DNA of 64,000 bases from contig NZ_WEGH01000001.1 in assembly GCF_009604375.1 (NCBI RefSeq), positions 1,550,001 through 1,614,000 of the forward strand. The letters are read 5' to 3'. A program made the translations under genes and the position numbers. The DNA comes from Actinomadura macrotermitis. Lineage in GTDB: Bacteria; Actinomycetota; Actinomycetes; Streptosporangiales; Streptosporangiaceae. Shown here piece after piece: positions 46,015 through 55,155 of the stretch. Each line of letters starts with the position of its first letter. The first letter of the stretch is position 1. The notes beneath the pieces were generated by a model, which saw only the letters and a list, made by a program, of their open reading frames with translations, was not told the origin of the DNA and did not search any database.

Positions 46015-46956
46015 GTGCGCGCGATGCTCATCGCCAATCCCAAGGCGACCTCCACCTCCCGAACCGCCCGTGACGTGCTGGTGCGGGCCTTCTCCGGCGA
46101 CCTCGACCTGGCCGTGGCCGAGACGGGCCACCGCGGGCACGCGACCGAGCTGGCCCGGCAGGCCACCGTCGAGGGTTACGACGTCGTGGTGGCGCTCGGC
46201 GGCGACGGCACCGTGAACGAGGCGGTGAACGGGCTGCTGGCCGAGGGGCCGTCGCCGAAGGTCCCCGCGCTGGCCGTGCTGCCGTGCGGCAGCGCCAACG
46301 TGTTCGCGCGTGCGCTCGGGCTGCCCAACGACCCCGTCGCGGCGATCCGGACGGTCCTGTCGGCGCTGCGGGCGGGCCGGCACCGCACGGTGGGGCTCGG
46401 CACGGCGTCGCTGCCGGACGGCACCGACCGCTATTTCACGTTCTGCGCGGGGGTCGGGCTGGACGCCGAGGTCGTCCGGGAGGTGGAGCGGCGGCGCCTG
46501 GCGGGCGCCCGCGCCGACCCTTCGCTGTATGTGCGCACCGCCGTCCGGCATTTCTATGCCGGAACCGATCGGCGCCGTCCCGCGCTAACGGTGGAAGTTC
46601 CCGGGCGCCCCGATCAATCGGGTTTGTTTCTTGCGTTCGTCTCCAATACCTCCCCGTGGACCTTTCTCGGCCCCCTTCCGGTGAATCCGAGCCCGAAGGC
46701 GAACTTCACCGGCGGGCTGGAGGTGTTCGGGGTCCGCTCGCTCGGGACGATGCCGGTGCTCGGCACGGTCGGCCGGATGCTGACGGCGCGCACCCATCCG
46801 GTCCGGGGACGCCATGTCACCAATGTGCATGATGCGTCGCAGGTCACACTGCGTGCGGAGCGTCCGATCGCCTTCCAGTTGGACGGCGATTACCTGGGCG
46901 AGCAGGAGAGCATCACCTTCCGTTCGGTGCCGAAGGCGATACGTATCGTCATCTGA
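46015..46956 (+). CDS. Diacylglycerol kinase family lipid kinase
   Basis: 313 residues. The DAGK catalytic domain is at the N-terminus: 'ANPKATSTS', 'VVALGGDGTVNEAVNGLL' (GGDGT) and 'AVLPCGSANVFARALGLP'. The C-terminal beta domain contains 'DGDYLGEQESI'. It phosphorylates a lipid alcohol (diacylglycerol, polyprenol or sphingosine-like) at the membrane. GTG start, no strong ribosome site. The 3' half (from about 46525) has a visibly lower third-position GC than the 5' half. Confidence 0.88.
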   Translation: MRAMLIANPKATSTSRTARDVLVRAFSGDLDLAVAETGHRGHATELARQATVEGYDVVVALGGDGTVNEAVNGLLAEGPSPKVPALAVLPCGSANVFARALGLPNDPVAAIRTVLSALRAGRHRTVGLGTASLPDGTDRYFTFCAGVGLDAEVVREVERRRLAGARADPSLYVRTAVRHFYAGTDRRRPALTVEVPGRPDQSGLFLAFVSNTSPWTFLGPLPVNPSPKANFTGGLEVFGVRSLGTMPVLGTVGRMLTARTHPVRGRHVTNVHDASQVTLRAERPIAFQLDGDYLGEQESITFRSVPKAIRIVI

Positions 46957-47190
46957 GGCCGCGCCCGCCTTCTGTTAACAGGAAAGCAACGGTCGCGACC
47001 CGCCGATGTGACACATGCGACACCCATACTTTGCGAAACATTTCTCCAAGGCCTTGCGTGTGCCCGCGCGCCCCTGACACGCTCAAAGTGCGCCGGCCGA
47101 CAGGGCCACTGTGCCGTCAGCACCCTGACCGCGGCGCCGCCTGACAATCTCCCATGACTCAAATTTTTGTGTCCTGGGGTGTTCGCGACA

Positions 47191-47206
47191 TGTGAAACCG
47201 TTCACA
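47191..47206. promoter_or_regulatory. whiB1: CRP/GlxR-type operator before whiB1
   Basis: TGTGAAACCGTTCACA is a perfect TGTGA-N6-TCACA site, centred about 51 bp upstream of the whiB1 ATG. Established parallel: in M. tuberculosis, whiB1 is controlled by the cAMP receptor protein through sites of this type. A weaker candidate, TGTGACACATGCGACA (two mismatches), is at 47007-47022. Confidence 0.7.
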
Positions 47207-47249
47207 AGTTGAGTGGACGACCGCCACCGCTGACGAAGGAGTGGACCGC

Positions 47250-47510
47250 ATGGACTGGCGCCACGAGGCAGCCTGCCGTGACGTGGATCCCGAGCTGTTC
47301 TTCCCGATCGGCAACACCGGGCCGGCGCTCCTGCAGATCGAGGAGGCCAAGCAGGTCTGCCGACGCTGCGACGTGTCCGACGCCTGCCTGCGCTGGGCGC
47401 TGGAGTCCGGCCAGGACTCGGGCGTGTGGGGCGCGATGGGCGAGGACGAGCGCCGCGCGCTGAAGCGCCGCACGGCCCGCGCCCGGGCCCGCGCCAACGC
47501 CGGCGCCTGA
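47250..47510 (+). CDS. whiB1: WhiB family iron-sulfur regulator WhiB1 (WblE-type)
   Basis: 86 residues. The [4Fe-4S] ligands are C9, C37, C40 and C46; the turn motif is 'GVWGAM', and the basic C-terminus is 'ALKRRTARARARANA'. 'MDWRH..ACRD.DPELFFPIGN' matches WhiB1/WblE closely. It binds the primary sigma factor and senses NO through the cluster. ATG 47250 is 8 nt after GAAGGAG, so an upstream GTG (47241) is less likely. Convergent pdtaS as neighbour mirrors the mycobacterial order. Confidence 0.95.
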   Translation: MDWRHEAACRDVDPELFFPIGNTGPALLQIEEAKQVCRRCDVSDACLRWALESGQDSGVWGAMGEDERRALKRRTARARARANAGA

Positions 47511-47610
47511 CCGCCCGCGAACAGGAACGGCCCGACCACGATCCGCGAAGCACCGAGCCCGCGCCGCGTCCGAACCCCAGGCCGGACAGCATCCAGCGCG
47601 ACGACGAACC

Positions 47611-47638
47611 AGAGCCCGTGGCACCCGCCACGGGCTCT
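47611..47638. terminator. Bidirectional terminator between whiB1 and pdtaS
   Basis: A perfect 12-bp stem (AGAGCCCGTGGC / GCCACGGGCTCT) with loop ACCC lies between convergent stops at 47510 and 47650. Confidence 0.8.
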
Positions 47639-47649
47639 CGTCGTTCCCG

Positions 47650-49293
47650 CTACCGCGGTGGGCCCGGGCGGTGCTGCTGGTCGAGGGGGACGTCCACCAC
47701 GACCTCGGTGCCGCCGCCGTCGCGGCGGCGGAACTCCAGCCGGCCGCCGAGCTCGCCCACGATGAGCGTGCGCACGATCTGCAGGCCGAGGCTGTCGCTG
47801 CTGTCCATGTCGAAGTCGGCGGGCAGTCCGACGCCGTCGTCGCTGACGACCGTCACCAGGCGGCGGCCCTCGCCCTCGGCGGGCGCCGCCGGGCCGTCGG
47901 CGACGCCGTCGGCGGCGGTGCCCGGCCAGTCGCCCCACACCCGCACGCCGCCCGGCCCCGGCGCGCCCTCGCCGTAGCGGGCGGCGACGACCTCCAGGGT
48001 GCCGTCCCGCTTGGCCAGGCCGTGCTCCAGCGCGTTCTGCAGCAGCTCGGTGAGCGCCATCGCCAGCGGGGTGGCGATCTCGGCGGGCAGCACCCCGAAC
48101 GAGCCGGTCCGCTTCGGCACCACCCGCGTCTCGGGGGTGGACACCTCGCCCGCCATGGTGATGACGCGGTCGGCGATGTCGTCGAAGTCGATCAGCTCGT
48201 CGGGGGTGTGCGACAGCGTCTCGTGCACGATCGCGATGGAGCCGACGCGGCGCACCGCCTCGTCCAGCGCGGCCCGGCCCTCGGGGATCTGCAGCCGCCG
48301 CGCCTGCAGCCGCAGCAGTGCCGCGACCGTCTGCAGGTTGTTCTTCACCCGGTGGTGGATCTCGCGGATGGTGGCGTCCTTGGTCATCAGCTCCCGGTCG
48401 CGCCAGCGCAGCTCGGTGACGTCGCGGCACAGCATGATCGCGCCGATCCGGGTGCCGGCGACCACCAGCGGGATGGTGCGCAGCTGCATGACCGACCCGT
48501 GCGCCTCCACCTCCACCTCGCGCGGGGCGCGGCCCGACAAGACCACGGTCAGCGCCTCCTCCAGCGGCTCGCCGGTGTCGCAGAGGCGCGCGGTGACCTC
48601 GCCGATGGACTCCCCGACCAGGTCGGCGGGGAAGCCGAGCCGCCGGTAGGCCGACTGGGCGTTCGGGCTGGCGTAACTGACCTTGCCGCTACGGTCCAGC
48701 CGGATCAGGCCGTCGCCGACGCGCGGCGAGCGCACCAGGTTCGGCTCCTCCCCCGGCACCGGGAACCGGCCCTCGGCGATCATCTGGGCGAGGTCGCTGG
48801 CGCTCTGCAGGTAGGTCAGCTCCAGCCGGGACGGCGTCCGCGCCGACGACAGGTTCGTGCTGCGCTGGATCACCCCGAGCATCTTGGCGCCGCGCCGGAC
48901 CGGGATCGACTCCTCGCGGACCGGGATGCCGCTGCCCCACTCCGGGTCGCCCTCGCGCACGATGCGCCGCTCCCGCCAGGCCACGTCGATCAGGCCGCGC
49001 CGGCCCGTCCGCACCACCTTGCCGACCAGGTCCTCGGGGTAGGCCGTCGGGCCGGTGGTCGGGCGCATCTGCGCGATCGCCACCCAGCCGGGCACGCCGT
49101 CGCGCACCGGGGGGCGGGGCCGGCCCGCCTCGGCGGGCGGCGTCGCAGACGCGCTGAGCGGCACCCACAGCAGCAGGTCGGCGAACGACAGGTCGGCCAG
49201 CAGCTGCCAGTCCGAGACCAGCGCGTGCAGCCATTCCAGGTCGTTGTCGGTGAGGTCGGTGTGGTCGCGCACCAGATCGGTCAACGTAGGCAC
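47650..49293 (-). CDS. pdtaS: Sensor histidine kinase PdtaS-like (GAF-PAS-HisKA_2)
   Basis: 547 residues. N-terminal GAF ('LVSDWQLLADLSFADLLLWVPL'), PAS ('GDGLIRLDRSGKVSYASPNAQSAYRRLG', in part), HisKA_2 phosphoacceptor 'EIHHRVKNNLQTVAALLRLQ' and a HWE/HATPase end ('VTVVSDDGVGLP'). It is a soluble kinase of the PdtaS-PdtaR pathway, whose output is an ANTAR RNA-binding regulator encoded elsewhere. GTG 49293 matches the homologous N-terminus (xPTLxDL); a TTG three codons later has a better-spaced GGAGG. Adjacent to whiB1 as in mycobacteria. Confidence 0.88.
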   Translation of the reverse strand: MPTLTDLVRDHTDLTDNDLEWLHALVSDWQLLADLSFADLLLWVPLSASATPPAEAGRPRPPVRDGVPGWVAIAQMRPTTGPTAYPEDLVGKVVRTGRRGLIDVAWRERRIVREGDPEWGSGIPVREESIPVRRGAKMLGVIQRSTNLSSARTPSRLELTYLQSASDLAQMIAEGRFPVPGEEPNLVRSPRVGDGLIRLDRSGKVSYASPNAQSAYRRLGFPADLVGESIGEVTARLCDTGEPLEEALTVVLSGRAPREVEVEAHGSVMQLRTIPLVVAGTRIGAIMLCRDVTELRWRDRELMTKDATIREIHHRVKNNLQTVAALLRLQARRLQIPEGRAALDEAVRRVGSIAIVHETLSHTPDELIDFDDIADRVITMAGEVSTPETRVVPKRTGSFGVLPAEIATPLAMALTELLQNALEHGLAKRDGTLEVVAARYGEGAPGPGGVRVWGDWPGTAADGVADGPAAPAEGEGRRLVTVVSDDGVGLPADFDMDSSDSLGLQIVRTLIVGELGGRLEFRRRDGGGTEVVVDVPLDQQHRPGPPR

Positions 49294-49358
49294 CCTCCAA
49301 TCATCGCGCACCCGATCCGGTACCGCCGACCCGGCGATGACCTGGCAGGATCGGGGGC

Positions 49359-50531
49359 ATGACCGCCGCACGCGACCCCCTGGCCCGGCTGCGGGCCGCC
49401 GCCGACCGCCGCGCCGAGGCGGGCCTGCGCCGCACGTTGCGGCCGCGCGCCGCCGACCACGACGGCCTGCTCGACCTGGCCTCCAACGACTACCTCGGGC
49501 TGTCGCGCGACCCCCGGCTGGTCGCCGGGGCCGTCGCCGCGGCCCGCGCGTGGGGCACCGGGTCCACCGGGTCGCGGCTGGTCACCGGCACCACCGCGCT
49601 GCACGCCGAGCTGGACCGGCGGCTGGCCGCCCTCACCGGCAGCGCCGCCGGGCTGGTGTTCTCCTCGGGGTACCTGGCCAACCTCGGCGCCGTCGCCGGC
49701 CTCGCCGGGCCGGGCGTGCTGGTGGTGTCCGACCAGGTCAACCACGCCTCGATCGTGGACGCCTGCCGGCTGTCGCGGTCGCGGGTGGTGGTCGTCCCGC
49801 ACGGCGACACCGGCGCCGTCGCGCAGACCCTCGCCGAGCGCGAGGAGGAGGACGCCCTCGTCGTCACCGACGCGGTCTTCTCGGTGGACGGCGACGTCGC
49901 GCCGCTCGCCGAGCTGCACCGGGTGGCGCGCGCGCACGGCGCGCTGCTGGTGGTGGACGAGGCGCACGCGCTCGGCGTCGTCGGCGACGGCGGCGCGGGC
50001 GCCGCGCACGCCGCCGGGCTCGCCGGCGAGCCGGACGTGGTGCTCACCCTCACCCTGTCCAAGTCGCTGGCCGCGCAGGGCGGCGCCGTCCTCGGCGCCC
50101 CCGAGGTGATCGACGCCCTGGTCGACACCGGCCGCGCGTTCATCTTCGACACCGGCCTGAACCCGGCCGCCGCCGGCGCCGCCCTCGCCGCGCTGGACGT
50201 GCTGGCCGCCGAGCCGGACCTGCCCGGCCGCGCCCGCGACCGCGCCGCCCGCATCGCCGCGATGGCCGCCGGGCTCGGCCTGGAGACGGCCCCGCCGGCC
50301 GCCGCCGTCGTCCCGGTCTTCCTCGGCGAACCGCACGCCGCCCTCGACGCGCAGCGGATCTGCGCCGGGCACGGCGCCCGCGTCGGCTGCTTCCGGCCAC
50401 CGTCGGTGCCGAAGGGACGGGCCTGCCTGCGCATCACCGCACGTGCCACACTGGGCGAGGCCGACCTCACAACGCTCCACGGAGCCCTGGCGGCGGTCGC
50501 ACGCTCTACCGGCCGTAGTCTTCACACGTAA
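49359..50531 (+). CDS. bioF: 8-amino-7-oxononanoate synthase (BioF)
   Basis: 390 residues. PLP-dependent alpha-oxoamine synthase: 'LASNDYLGLSRDPRL', 'GTGSTGSRLVTGTTALHAELD', 'VVDEAHALGVVG' and the Schiff-base Lys in 'TLTLSKSLAAQGGAV'. It condenses pimeloyl-thioester with alanine in biotin synthesis. It is divergent from pdtaS and separated by several genes from bioD-bioB, so the biotin genes here are not one operon. Confidence 0.9.
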   Translation: MTAARDPLARLRAAADRRAEAGLRRTLRPRAADHDGLLDLASNDYLGLSRDPRLVAGAVAAARAWGTGSTGSRLVTGTTALHAELDRRLAALTGSAAGLVFSSGYLANLGAVAGLAGPGVLVVSDQVNHASIVDACRLSRSRVVVVPHGDTGAVAQTLAEREEEDALVVTDAVFSVDGDVAPLAELHRVARAHGALLVVDEAHALGVVGDGGAGAAHAAGLAGEPDVVLTLTLSKSLAAQGGAVLGAPEVIDALVDTGRAFIFDTGLNPAAAGAALAALDVLAAEPDLPGRARDRAARIAAMAAGLGLETAPPAAAVVPVFLGEPHAALDAQRICAGHGARVGCFRPPSVPKGRACLRITARATLGEADLTTLHGALAAVARSTGRSLHT

Positions 50532-50568
50532 CATCGGGGACAACCGGTGATGAACGTGAGGAGAGGCC

Positions 50569-51378
50569 GTGACGGAGGTCAGGGGCGGGCCCCGGCACGG
50601 GGGCGAATTCGAGCGGGCCGGCTACGAGCGCGCCTCACTCGGTGAGTTCGGCAAGCACTACGCCACCCCGGCCCCCCGCATCCCCAAGTACTACAAGCTG
50701 AAAGAGCTGCTGGTCGAGCTGATCCAGTCGCTCCCGCCGGGCAGCCCGCTGCCGCCCGAGCGCGCCCTGGCCGAGAAGTACGAGACCTCCCGCACCACGG
50801 TCCGCCAGGCGCTCGCCGAGCTCGTCGTCGAGGGCCGCCTGCAGCGCATCCAGGGCAAGGGCACCTTCGTCGCCAAGCCGAAGGTGTCGCAGGAACTGCA
50901 GTTGGTCAGCTACACCGAGGACATGCGGCACCACGGGCTGCACCCCGAGACCCGCATCCTGGAGATCGGCTACGTCAGCGCCGACGAGCGGCTGGCCGCC
51001 CTGCTCGGCATCCGCCCCGGCGGCCGTGTGCTGCGCATCCACCGGCTCCGCCTCGCCGACGGCGAGGCCATGTCGATCGACACCTCGCACCTGCCGGCCC
51101 GCCGCTTCCCCGGCCTGCGCCGCGAGCTGCCCCGCCACCGCTCCCTGTACGAGACGCTCGCGACGGCCTACGACGTCCACCTGGCCGAGGCCGAGGAGAC
51201 CATCGAGACCGTCCTGGCGACCCCGCACGACGCGCAGCTGCTCGCGGTGGACGTCGGCCTGCCGATGCTGCTGCTGTCGCGGCACGCGTTCGATTCCACG
51301 GGACAGCCGGTGGAGTGGGCGCAGTCGCTGTACCGGGGCGACCGGTACAAGTTCATCACCCGCCTGCGCCGCCACTGA
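50569..51378 (+). CDS. dasR: GntR/HutC-family regulator, DasR orthologue
   Basis: 269 residues. The GntR winged helix is '[40 protein letters not shown]' (in parts). The UTRA effector domain contains '[15 protein letters not shown]', '[16 protein letters not shown]', '[13 protein letters not shown]' and '[16 protein letters not shown]', all very close to Streptomyces DasR. DasR senses glucosamine-6-phosphate and represses chitin/GlcNAc uptake and development genes. The N-terminal about 35 residues are a variable extension. No dre palindrome was found in this window. Confidence 0.9.
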   Translation: MTEVRGGPRHGGEFERAGYERASLGEFGKHYATPAPRIPKYYKLKELLVELIQSLPPGSPLPPERALAEKYETSRTTVRQALAELVVEGRLQRIQGKGTFVAKPKVSQELQLVSYTEDMRHHGLHPETRILEIGYVSADERLAALLGIRPGGRVLRIHRLRLADGEAMSIDTSHLPARRFPGLRRELPRHRSLYETLATAYDVHLAEAEETIETVLATPHDAQLLAVDVGLPMLLLSRHAFDSTGQPVEWAQSLYRGDRYKFITRLRRH

Positions 51379-51439
51379 GCCTGCTCGGCGGCGGGCCGCT
51401 TACTTTCCGCGACGGCTCCTTGCGTTCTGGGTACGCTCA

Positions 51440-51451
51440 GAACACGTGTTC
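51440..51451. promoter_or_regulatory. 12-bp palindrome upstream of the second Uma2 gene
   Basis: GAACACGTGTTC is a perfect palindrome 43 bp before the Uma2 start, just after a TACGCT box that could be a -10. The binding protein is unknown. It resembles but does not fit the KstR spacing (AAC-N4-GTT instead of AAC-N2-GTT). Confidence 0.3.
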
Positions 51452-51494
51452 CCTACGATGACCGGAGCAGATCGTGAGGGAGGAGTCGCCGAAC

Positions 51495-52172
51495 GTGAAG
51501 ACGAAGGTCGAGCCGGAGAGCATGCTGGTCCGCTACCAGGACCCGACGGCTTTGCCGGACTTGTATGAGCTTTGGGTGGACGACGAACTCGGTGATCACT
51601 TTTTCATCCCTGAAGGTTCGAGGGTTGAAGTCATCGGAGATGAGGTCGTCGTGTCCCCCGCCCCGACCCCCCAGCACAACGGGATGGTCCGTGACATCGT
51701 GCGCGAGATAGATCGCGCCGCCATGCTCCGGCCGGATTTCCCCTGGGACGCAGACATCGGCAGTGGAGTGTCCCTCGTCGGCGCGCGCAAGGGCCCCGTT
51801 CCGGACCTGAGCATCCTCGACAAGCAGATGGCCCTCGCCGTCCGCAGGGACCGGGTGAAGAAACTCGTTGCCGACCAGGTCGAACTGGTCGTGGAGATCA
51901 CCTCGCCGCGCAATGCGACGACCGACCGGCGGCCTGCGGCACGGAGCCTCAAGAACAAATGGAATCTGTACTCCGCGTCAGGGATTCCCTACTACCTGCT
52001 CATCGACCGCGACCCGAAGGTGGCCCGTACCTTCCTCTACTCCATCCCGGATGAGGAGTCAGCGGCCTATCTGCATGAGGAATCGTGGAAGTTCAGTGAG
52101 ACCGTCCACCTCCCGGAACCCATCGACCTGGAGATCCCGACCGTGCATTGGAACACGTGGGACGAGTGCTGA
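51495..52172 (+). CDS. Uma2 family (DUF820) putative endonuclease, low-GC
   Basis: 225 residues with the Uma2 core ('RVEVIGDEVVVSPAPTPQHNGMV', 'GPVPDLSILD', 'LVVEITSP', 'GIPYYLLIDRDP'). Catalytic-type residues PD, E-x-T and the Lys/Asp segment are present. The start is GTG 51495, 9 nt after GGGAGGAG; a GTG at 51474 is possible. GC and codon bias are lower than in flanking genes, suggesting recent acquisition. Its stop overlaps the start of a frameshifted small gene. Confidence 0.82.
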   Translation: MKTKVEPESMLVRYQDPTALPDLYELWVDDELGDHFFIPEGSRVEVIGDEVVVSPAPTPQHNGMVRDIVREIDRAAMLRPDFPWDADIGSGVSLVGARKGPVPDLSILDKQMALAVRRDRVKKLVADQVELVVEITSPRNATTDRRPAARSLKNKWNLYSASGIPYYLLIDRDPKVARTFLYSIPDEESAAYLHEESWKFSETVHLPEPIDLEIPTVHWNTWDEC

Positions 52173-52499
52173 TCTTCCATATCCGGAATGCGAATCCGCG
52201 CAAGCCCACCTTGGCATCCGATGAGCCCGTCTCCCCTGCCGAAGGCAGGTTGAAGCCGCTCACACTGCACGTGCGATACCACGGCATCGTCTATCCCGAG
52301 AACGCCAGGACGATGACAGGCGAGGAGATGAGGGATTACCTCTGCTTCCCCCGACAAAGCCGACGTGCTTGTGGAGCCGCTGGAGGATCCGGACGACCCG
52401 GATGCCGTCTGCGTACAGGTCTCGCTCGATGCTCTGTCCCGCGCCGACGCCCTTGTCTGCCTGGAACAGGCCGGGCATTGGATGGCCCCTGGCAGGTGA
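52166..52499 (+). pseudogene. Frameshifted small gene, unknown function
   Basis: Two halves in different frames join at a run of five C (52348-52352). The first frame encodes 'MLIFHIRNANPRK...TMTGEEMRDYLCFP'. The second continues 'DKADVLVEPLEDPDDPDAVCVQVSLDALSRADALVCLEQAGHWMAPGR' (read in parts) to the TGA at 52497-52499. The second frame has an upstream stop (52329) and no usable early start. With one C fewer, a single protein of about 110 residues would result. The GTG at 52166 overlaps the Uma2 stop, so the two were an operon. Mutation, phase-variable tract and sequencing error are all possible. Confidence 0.6.
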
Positions 52500-52500
52500 G

Positions 52501-52521
52501 GCGGCCTCGCGAAGAGGCCGC
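52501..52521. terminator. Short bidirectional terminator hairpin
   Basis: An 8-bp GC stem (GCGGCCTC / GAGGCCGC) with loop GCGAA lies between the frameshifted gene and the convergent bioB. Confidence 0.6.
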
Positions 52522-52540
52522 ACTCACCTCCGCAGGCTGA

Positions 52541-53536
52541 TCAGAGGGTCTTGGAAAGGGCCTTGATGGGCATCTGGAGCTCGACCAGCAGGTCCAGGTC
52601 CTTCTCCGCCGGGCGGCCGAGCGTCGTCAGGTAGTTGCCGACGATCAGGGCGTTGATGCCGCCCAGCATGCCGCCGCGGGTGCCGAGGTCGCCGAGGGTG
52701 AGCTCGCGGCCGCCGGCGTAGCGCAGGATCGTGCGCGGCAGGGTGAGGCGGAAGGTGGCGATGGTCTTCAGGGCCTCGGTGCCCTCGACCAGGGGCATGT
52801 CGGCGAACGGGGTGCCCGGGCGCGGCGCCAGGAAGTTCAGCGGGACCTCGTCGGGCTCCAACTCGGCGAGCTGGGCGGCGAACTCGGCGCGCTGCTCGAC
52901 GGTCTCGCCCATGCCGACGATGCCGCCGCAGCACACCTCCATCCCGGCCTCCTTGACCATGCGCAGGGTCTCCCAGCGCTCCTCCCACGAGTGGGTGGTG
53001 ACCACGTTGGGGAAGTGGGAGCGGGCCGTCTCCAGGTTGTGGTTGTAGCGGTGCACGCCCATCGCGGCGAGCTCGTCGACCTGCTCCTGGGTGAGCATGC
53101 CGAGCGAGCAGGCGATGTTGATCTCGACGGCCTCGTTGATGGCCTTGATCCCGTCGCGGACCTGGCTCATCAGGCGCTCGTCGGGGCCGCGGACGGCGGC
53201 GACGATGCAGAACTCGGTGGCGCCGGTCTTGGCGGTCTCCTTGGCGGCCTCGACCAGCTCGGGGATGTTCAGCCACACCGAGCGGACCGGGGACTCGAAC
53301 TGCCCCGACTGGGAGCAGAAGTGGCAGTCCTCGGGGCAGCCGCCGGTCTTCAGGGAGATGATCCCCTCGACCTCGACCTCCGGGCCGCACCAGCGCATGC
53401 GCACCTCGTGCGCGAGCGCCAGCAGCTCCTCCAGCCGGTCGTCGGGCAGCGTCAGGCACTCCAGGGCCTGGGCGGCGGTCAGCCCCGTGCCCTCCTCCAG
53501 CACCTGGCGGCGGGCGACCTCGAGAATGTCGGTCAC
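52541..53536 (-). CDS. bioB: Biotin synthase (BioB)
   Basis: 331 residues. Radical SAM Cys triad C67-x3-C71-x2-C74 in '[14 protein letters not shown]'. The family signatures 'YNHNLETA' and '[11 protein letters not shown]' are present, as are residues for the auxiliary [2Fe-2S] or [4Fe-4S] cluster. It inserts sulfur into dethiobiotin. The start is GTG 53536, overlapping the bioD stop by 4 bp. Actinobacterial BioB of this type is reported to need the auxiliary protein BsaP, encoded here about 4 kb away. Confidence 0.95.
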   Translation of the reverse strand: MTDILEVARRQVLEEGTGLTAAQALECLTLPDDRLEELLALAHEVRMRWCGPEVEVEGIISLKTGGCPEDCHFCSQSGQFESPVRSVWLNIPELVEAAKETAKTGATEFCIVAAVRGPDERLMSQVRDGIKAINEAVEINIACSLGMLTQEQVDELAAMGVHRYNHNLETARSHFPNVVTTHSWEERWETLRMVKEAGMEVCCGGIVGMGETVEQRAEFAAQLAELEPDEVPLNFLAPRPGTPFADMPLVEGTEALKTIATFRLTLPRTILRYAGGRELTLGDLGTRGGMLGGINALIVGNYLTTLGRPAEKDLDLLVELQMPIKALSKTL

Positions 53537-54264
53537 TGGTTCTCCTTGTTGGGGCCATTGCTGTCGCGGAAGGTAGCAGCGTTGAAAGAGCCGCCGAACG
53601 CCGGGGCGAGCGCGGCGTGCGCGGCCGTCAGGAACTCGGCGGGGTCCAGGGCGCCCGCGCCGGCCGGCAGCGCGCCGGCGAGCGGGCGGGCCGCGATGGT
53701 CTCCAGGTCCCGGATGTTGCTGCGCATGGCCAGGTCGGGCGCGGCCGGCCAGGAGCCGATCACCACGCCGGCGAGCTGGACGCCGCGGTGCGCCATCGCC
53801 TCCAGGGTGAGCGCGGTGTGGTTGAGGGTGCCGAGGTCGGCGCGGGCGGTGACGACGGCGGCGGCGCCGAGCCAGCGCGCCAGGTCGGCGATGGTGGCGC
53901 CCTCCTCGTCGTAGCGGACGAGCAGGCCGCCCGCGCCCTCCACCAGCACCAGGTCGCGGGTCCCGGCCAGCTCGCGGACGCGGCCCGCCACGTCGGCGAG
54001 GCGCACCGGCGGCAGCCCGGCGTGCCGCGCGGCGGCGGCCGGCGACAGCGGGTCGGGGAACCGCGCGAACTCGTGCAGGTCGTCGACGGCGGCGAGCCGG
54101 CGCACGTCGTCCAGGTCGCCGGCCTCGCCGGGGAGCATCCCGGTCTGGCCGGGTTTGACGACGGCGACCGACGCCCCGCGCGCCGCGGCCAGCGCGGCCA
54201 GGGCGGCGGTGACGACGGTCTTGCCGACCCCGGTGCAGGTCCCGGTCACCACGAGCACACTCAC
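53533..54264 (-). CDS. bioD: Dethiobiotin synthetase (BioD)
   Basis: 243 residues. P-loop-like '[18 protein letters not shown]', '[11 protein letters not shown]', '[18 protein letters not shown]' and '[21 protein letters not shown]'. It closes the ureido ring using CO2 and ATP. GTG start; coupled to bioB by a GTGA overlap. bioA is not in the window. Confidence 0.92.
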   Translation of the reverse strand: MSVLVVTGTCTGVGKTVVTAALAALAAARGASVAVVKPGQTGMLPGEAGDLDDVRRLAAVDDLHEFARFPDPLSPAAAARHAGLPPVRLADVAGRVRELAGTRDLVLVEGAGGLLVRYDEEGATIADLARWLGAAAVVTARADLGTLNHTALTLEAMAHRGVQLAGVVIGSWPAAPDLAMRSNIRDLETIAARPLAGALPAGAGALDPAEFLTAAHAALAPAFGGSFNAATFRDSNGPNKENQ

Positions 54265-54378
54265 GTGCCGCAGAGTAGCGCGCGCCCGGACCGGCGGCGC
54301 CAGCCGATCCCCACAGTCTTGGCGGCGCCTTTTTGTACGGGCCGGGAACCGGCGGTTCCGGCGGGCCGTCCAAGGCGT

Positions 54379-55155
54379 ATGGCCGATCCATCCGCATCAC
54401 TCAGGAACGTGTTCGGACGGGGGATCGTGGTGGCGCTCGTCGCGGGGGCGGCGCTCACCGCCTGTGACAGGCCGGGGCCGAAGGAGTCGTACTCCGCGCT
54501 GCCGGCTACGCCCGAGCCGGTCTCCGGGGACGGGCTGGTGCTGCGCTGGCGGATGACCGGGGGCATCGCCGGTCTCGGCGGTCCGGGCACCATGCCGGAG
54601 TTCTCCCTGTACGGGGACGGGCGCGCGGTCGCGGGCGGCAAGGAGTACCGCCTGAGACCGGAGGCGCTGCGCAGGCTGCTGGCCGACGCGCGCGCCGCCG
54701 GCCTCGCCCGGCCGAGGAGCGTCGACTCCCCCGAGGTGTCCGACGCGCTGGTGCTGCAGATCCGCTTCCAGGGCGCCACGACCAAGGTCGCCCAGCCGAA
54801 CGAGCACGGCGGCCTCCCGGCGGTGCGGTTCTGGAAGCGGCTCGACCCGAGGGGCTGGCCGGCGTCGGACCAGGCGGCGCCCGCACGCGCGTACACGCCG
54901 GCGCGGCTGGCGGTGCTCACCGGGGAACTGGCCGACCAGTCCGCCTACGGCAGGCCGTGGCCCTACGCGCCGCTCGGCAAGGGCGTGCCGGCCGCCGGCG
55001 GCCGCTGCACGGTCCTCACCGGCAAGGACGCCGGGGCCGCGCAGCGGCTCGCCGGGCAGGGCGACCGCTGGCGCAGCGAGGGCAAGGTCTACTCGGTGCG
55101 TCTCCGGCCGCTGCTCCCCGACGAGTCCACCTGCGCGGACCTCACCCGGTCCTAA
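54379..55155 (+). CDS. Putative lipoprotein of unknown function
   Basis: 258 residues. Hydrophobic signal '[15 protein letters not shown]' with lipobox 'LTAC' (Cys about residue 29). The mature part is a mixed alpha/beta domain ('[32 protein letters not shown]', in part; '[18 protein letters not shown]') with two further Cys near the end ('GGRCTVLTG', 'ESTCADL') that could form a disulfide. I do not recognise the family. The stop overlaps the convergent carotenoid-oxygenase stop by 4 bp. Confidence 0.7.
   Translation: MADPSASLRNVFGRGIVVALVAGAALTACDRPGPKESYSALPATPEPVSGDGLVLRWRMTGGIAGLGGPGTMPEFSLYGDGRAVAGGKEYRLRPEALRRLLADARAAGLARPRSVDSPEVSDALVLQIRFQGATTKVAQPNEHGGLPAVRFWKRLDPRGWPASDQAAPARAYTPARLAVLTGELADQSAYGRPWPYAPLGKGVPAAGGRCTVLTGKDAGAAQRLAGQGDRWRSEGKVYSVRLRPLLPDESTCADLTRS

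Noticed and set aside
51440..51451. GAACACGTGTTC as a KstR site
   Set aside because: The AAC and GTT halves are 4 bp apart, not 2 as in the KstR consensus.
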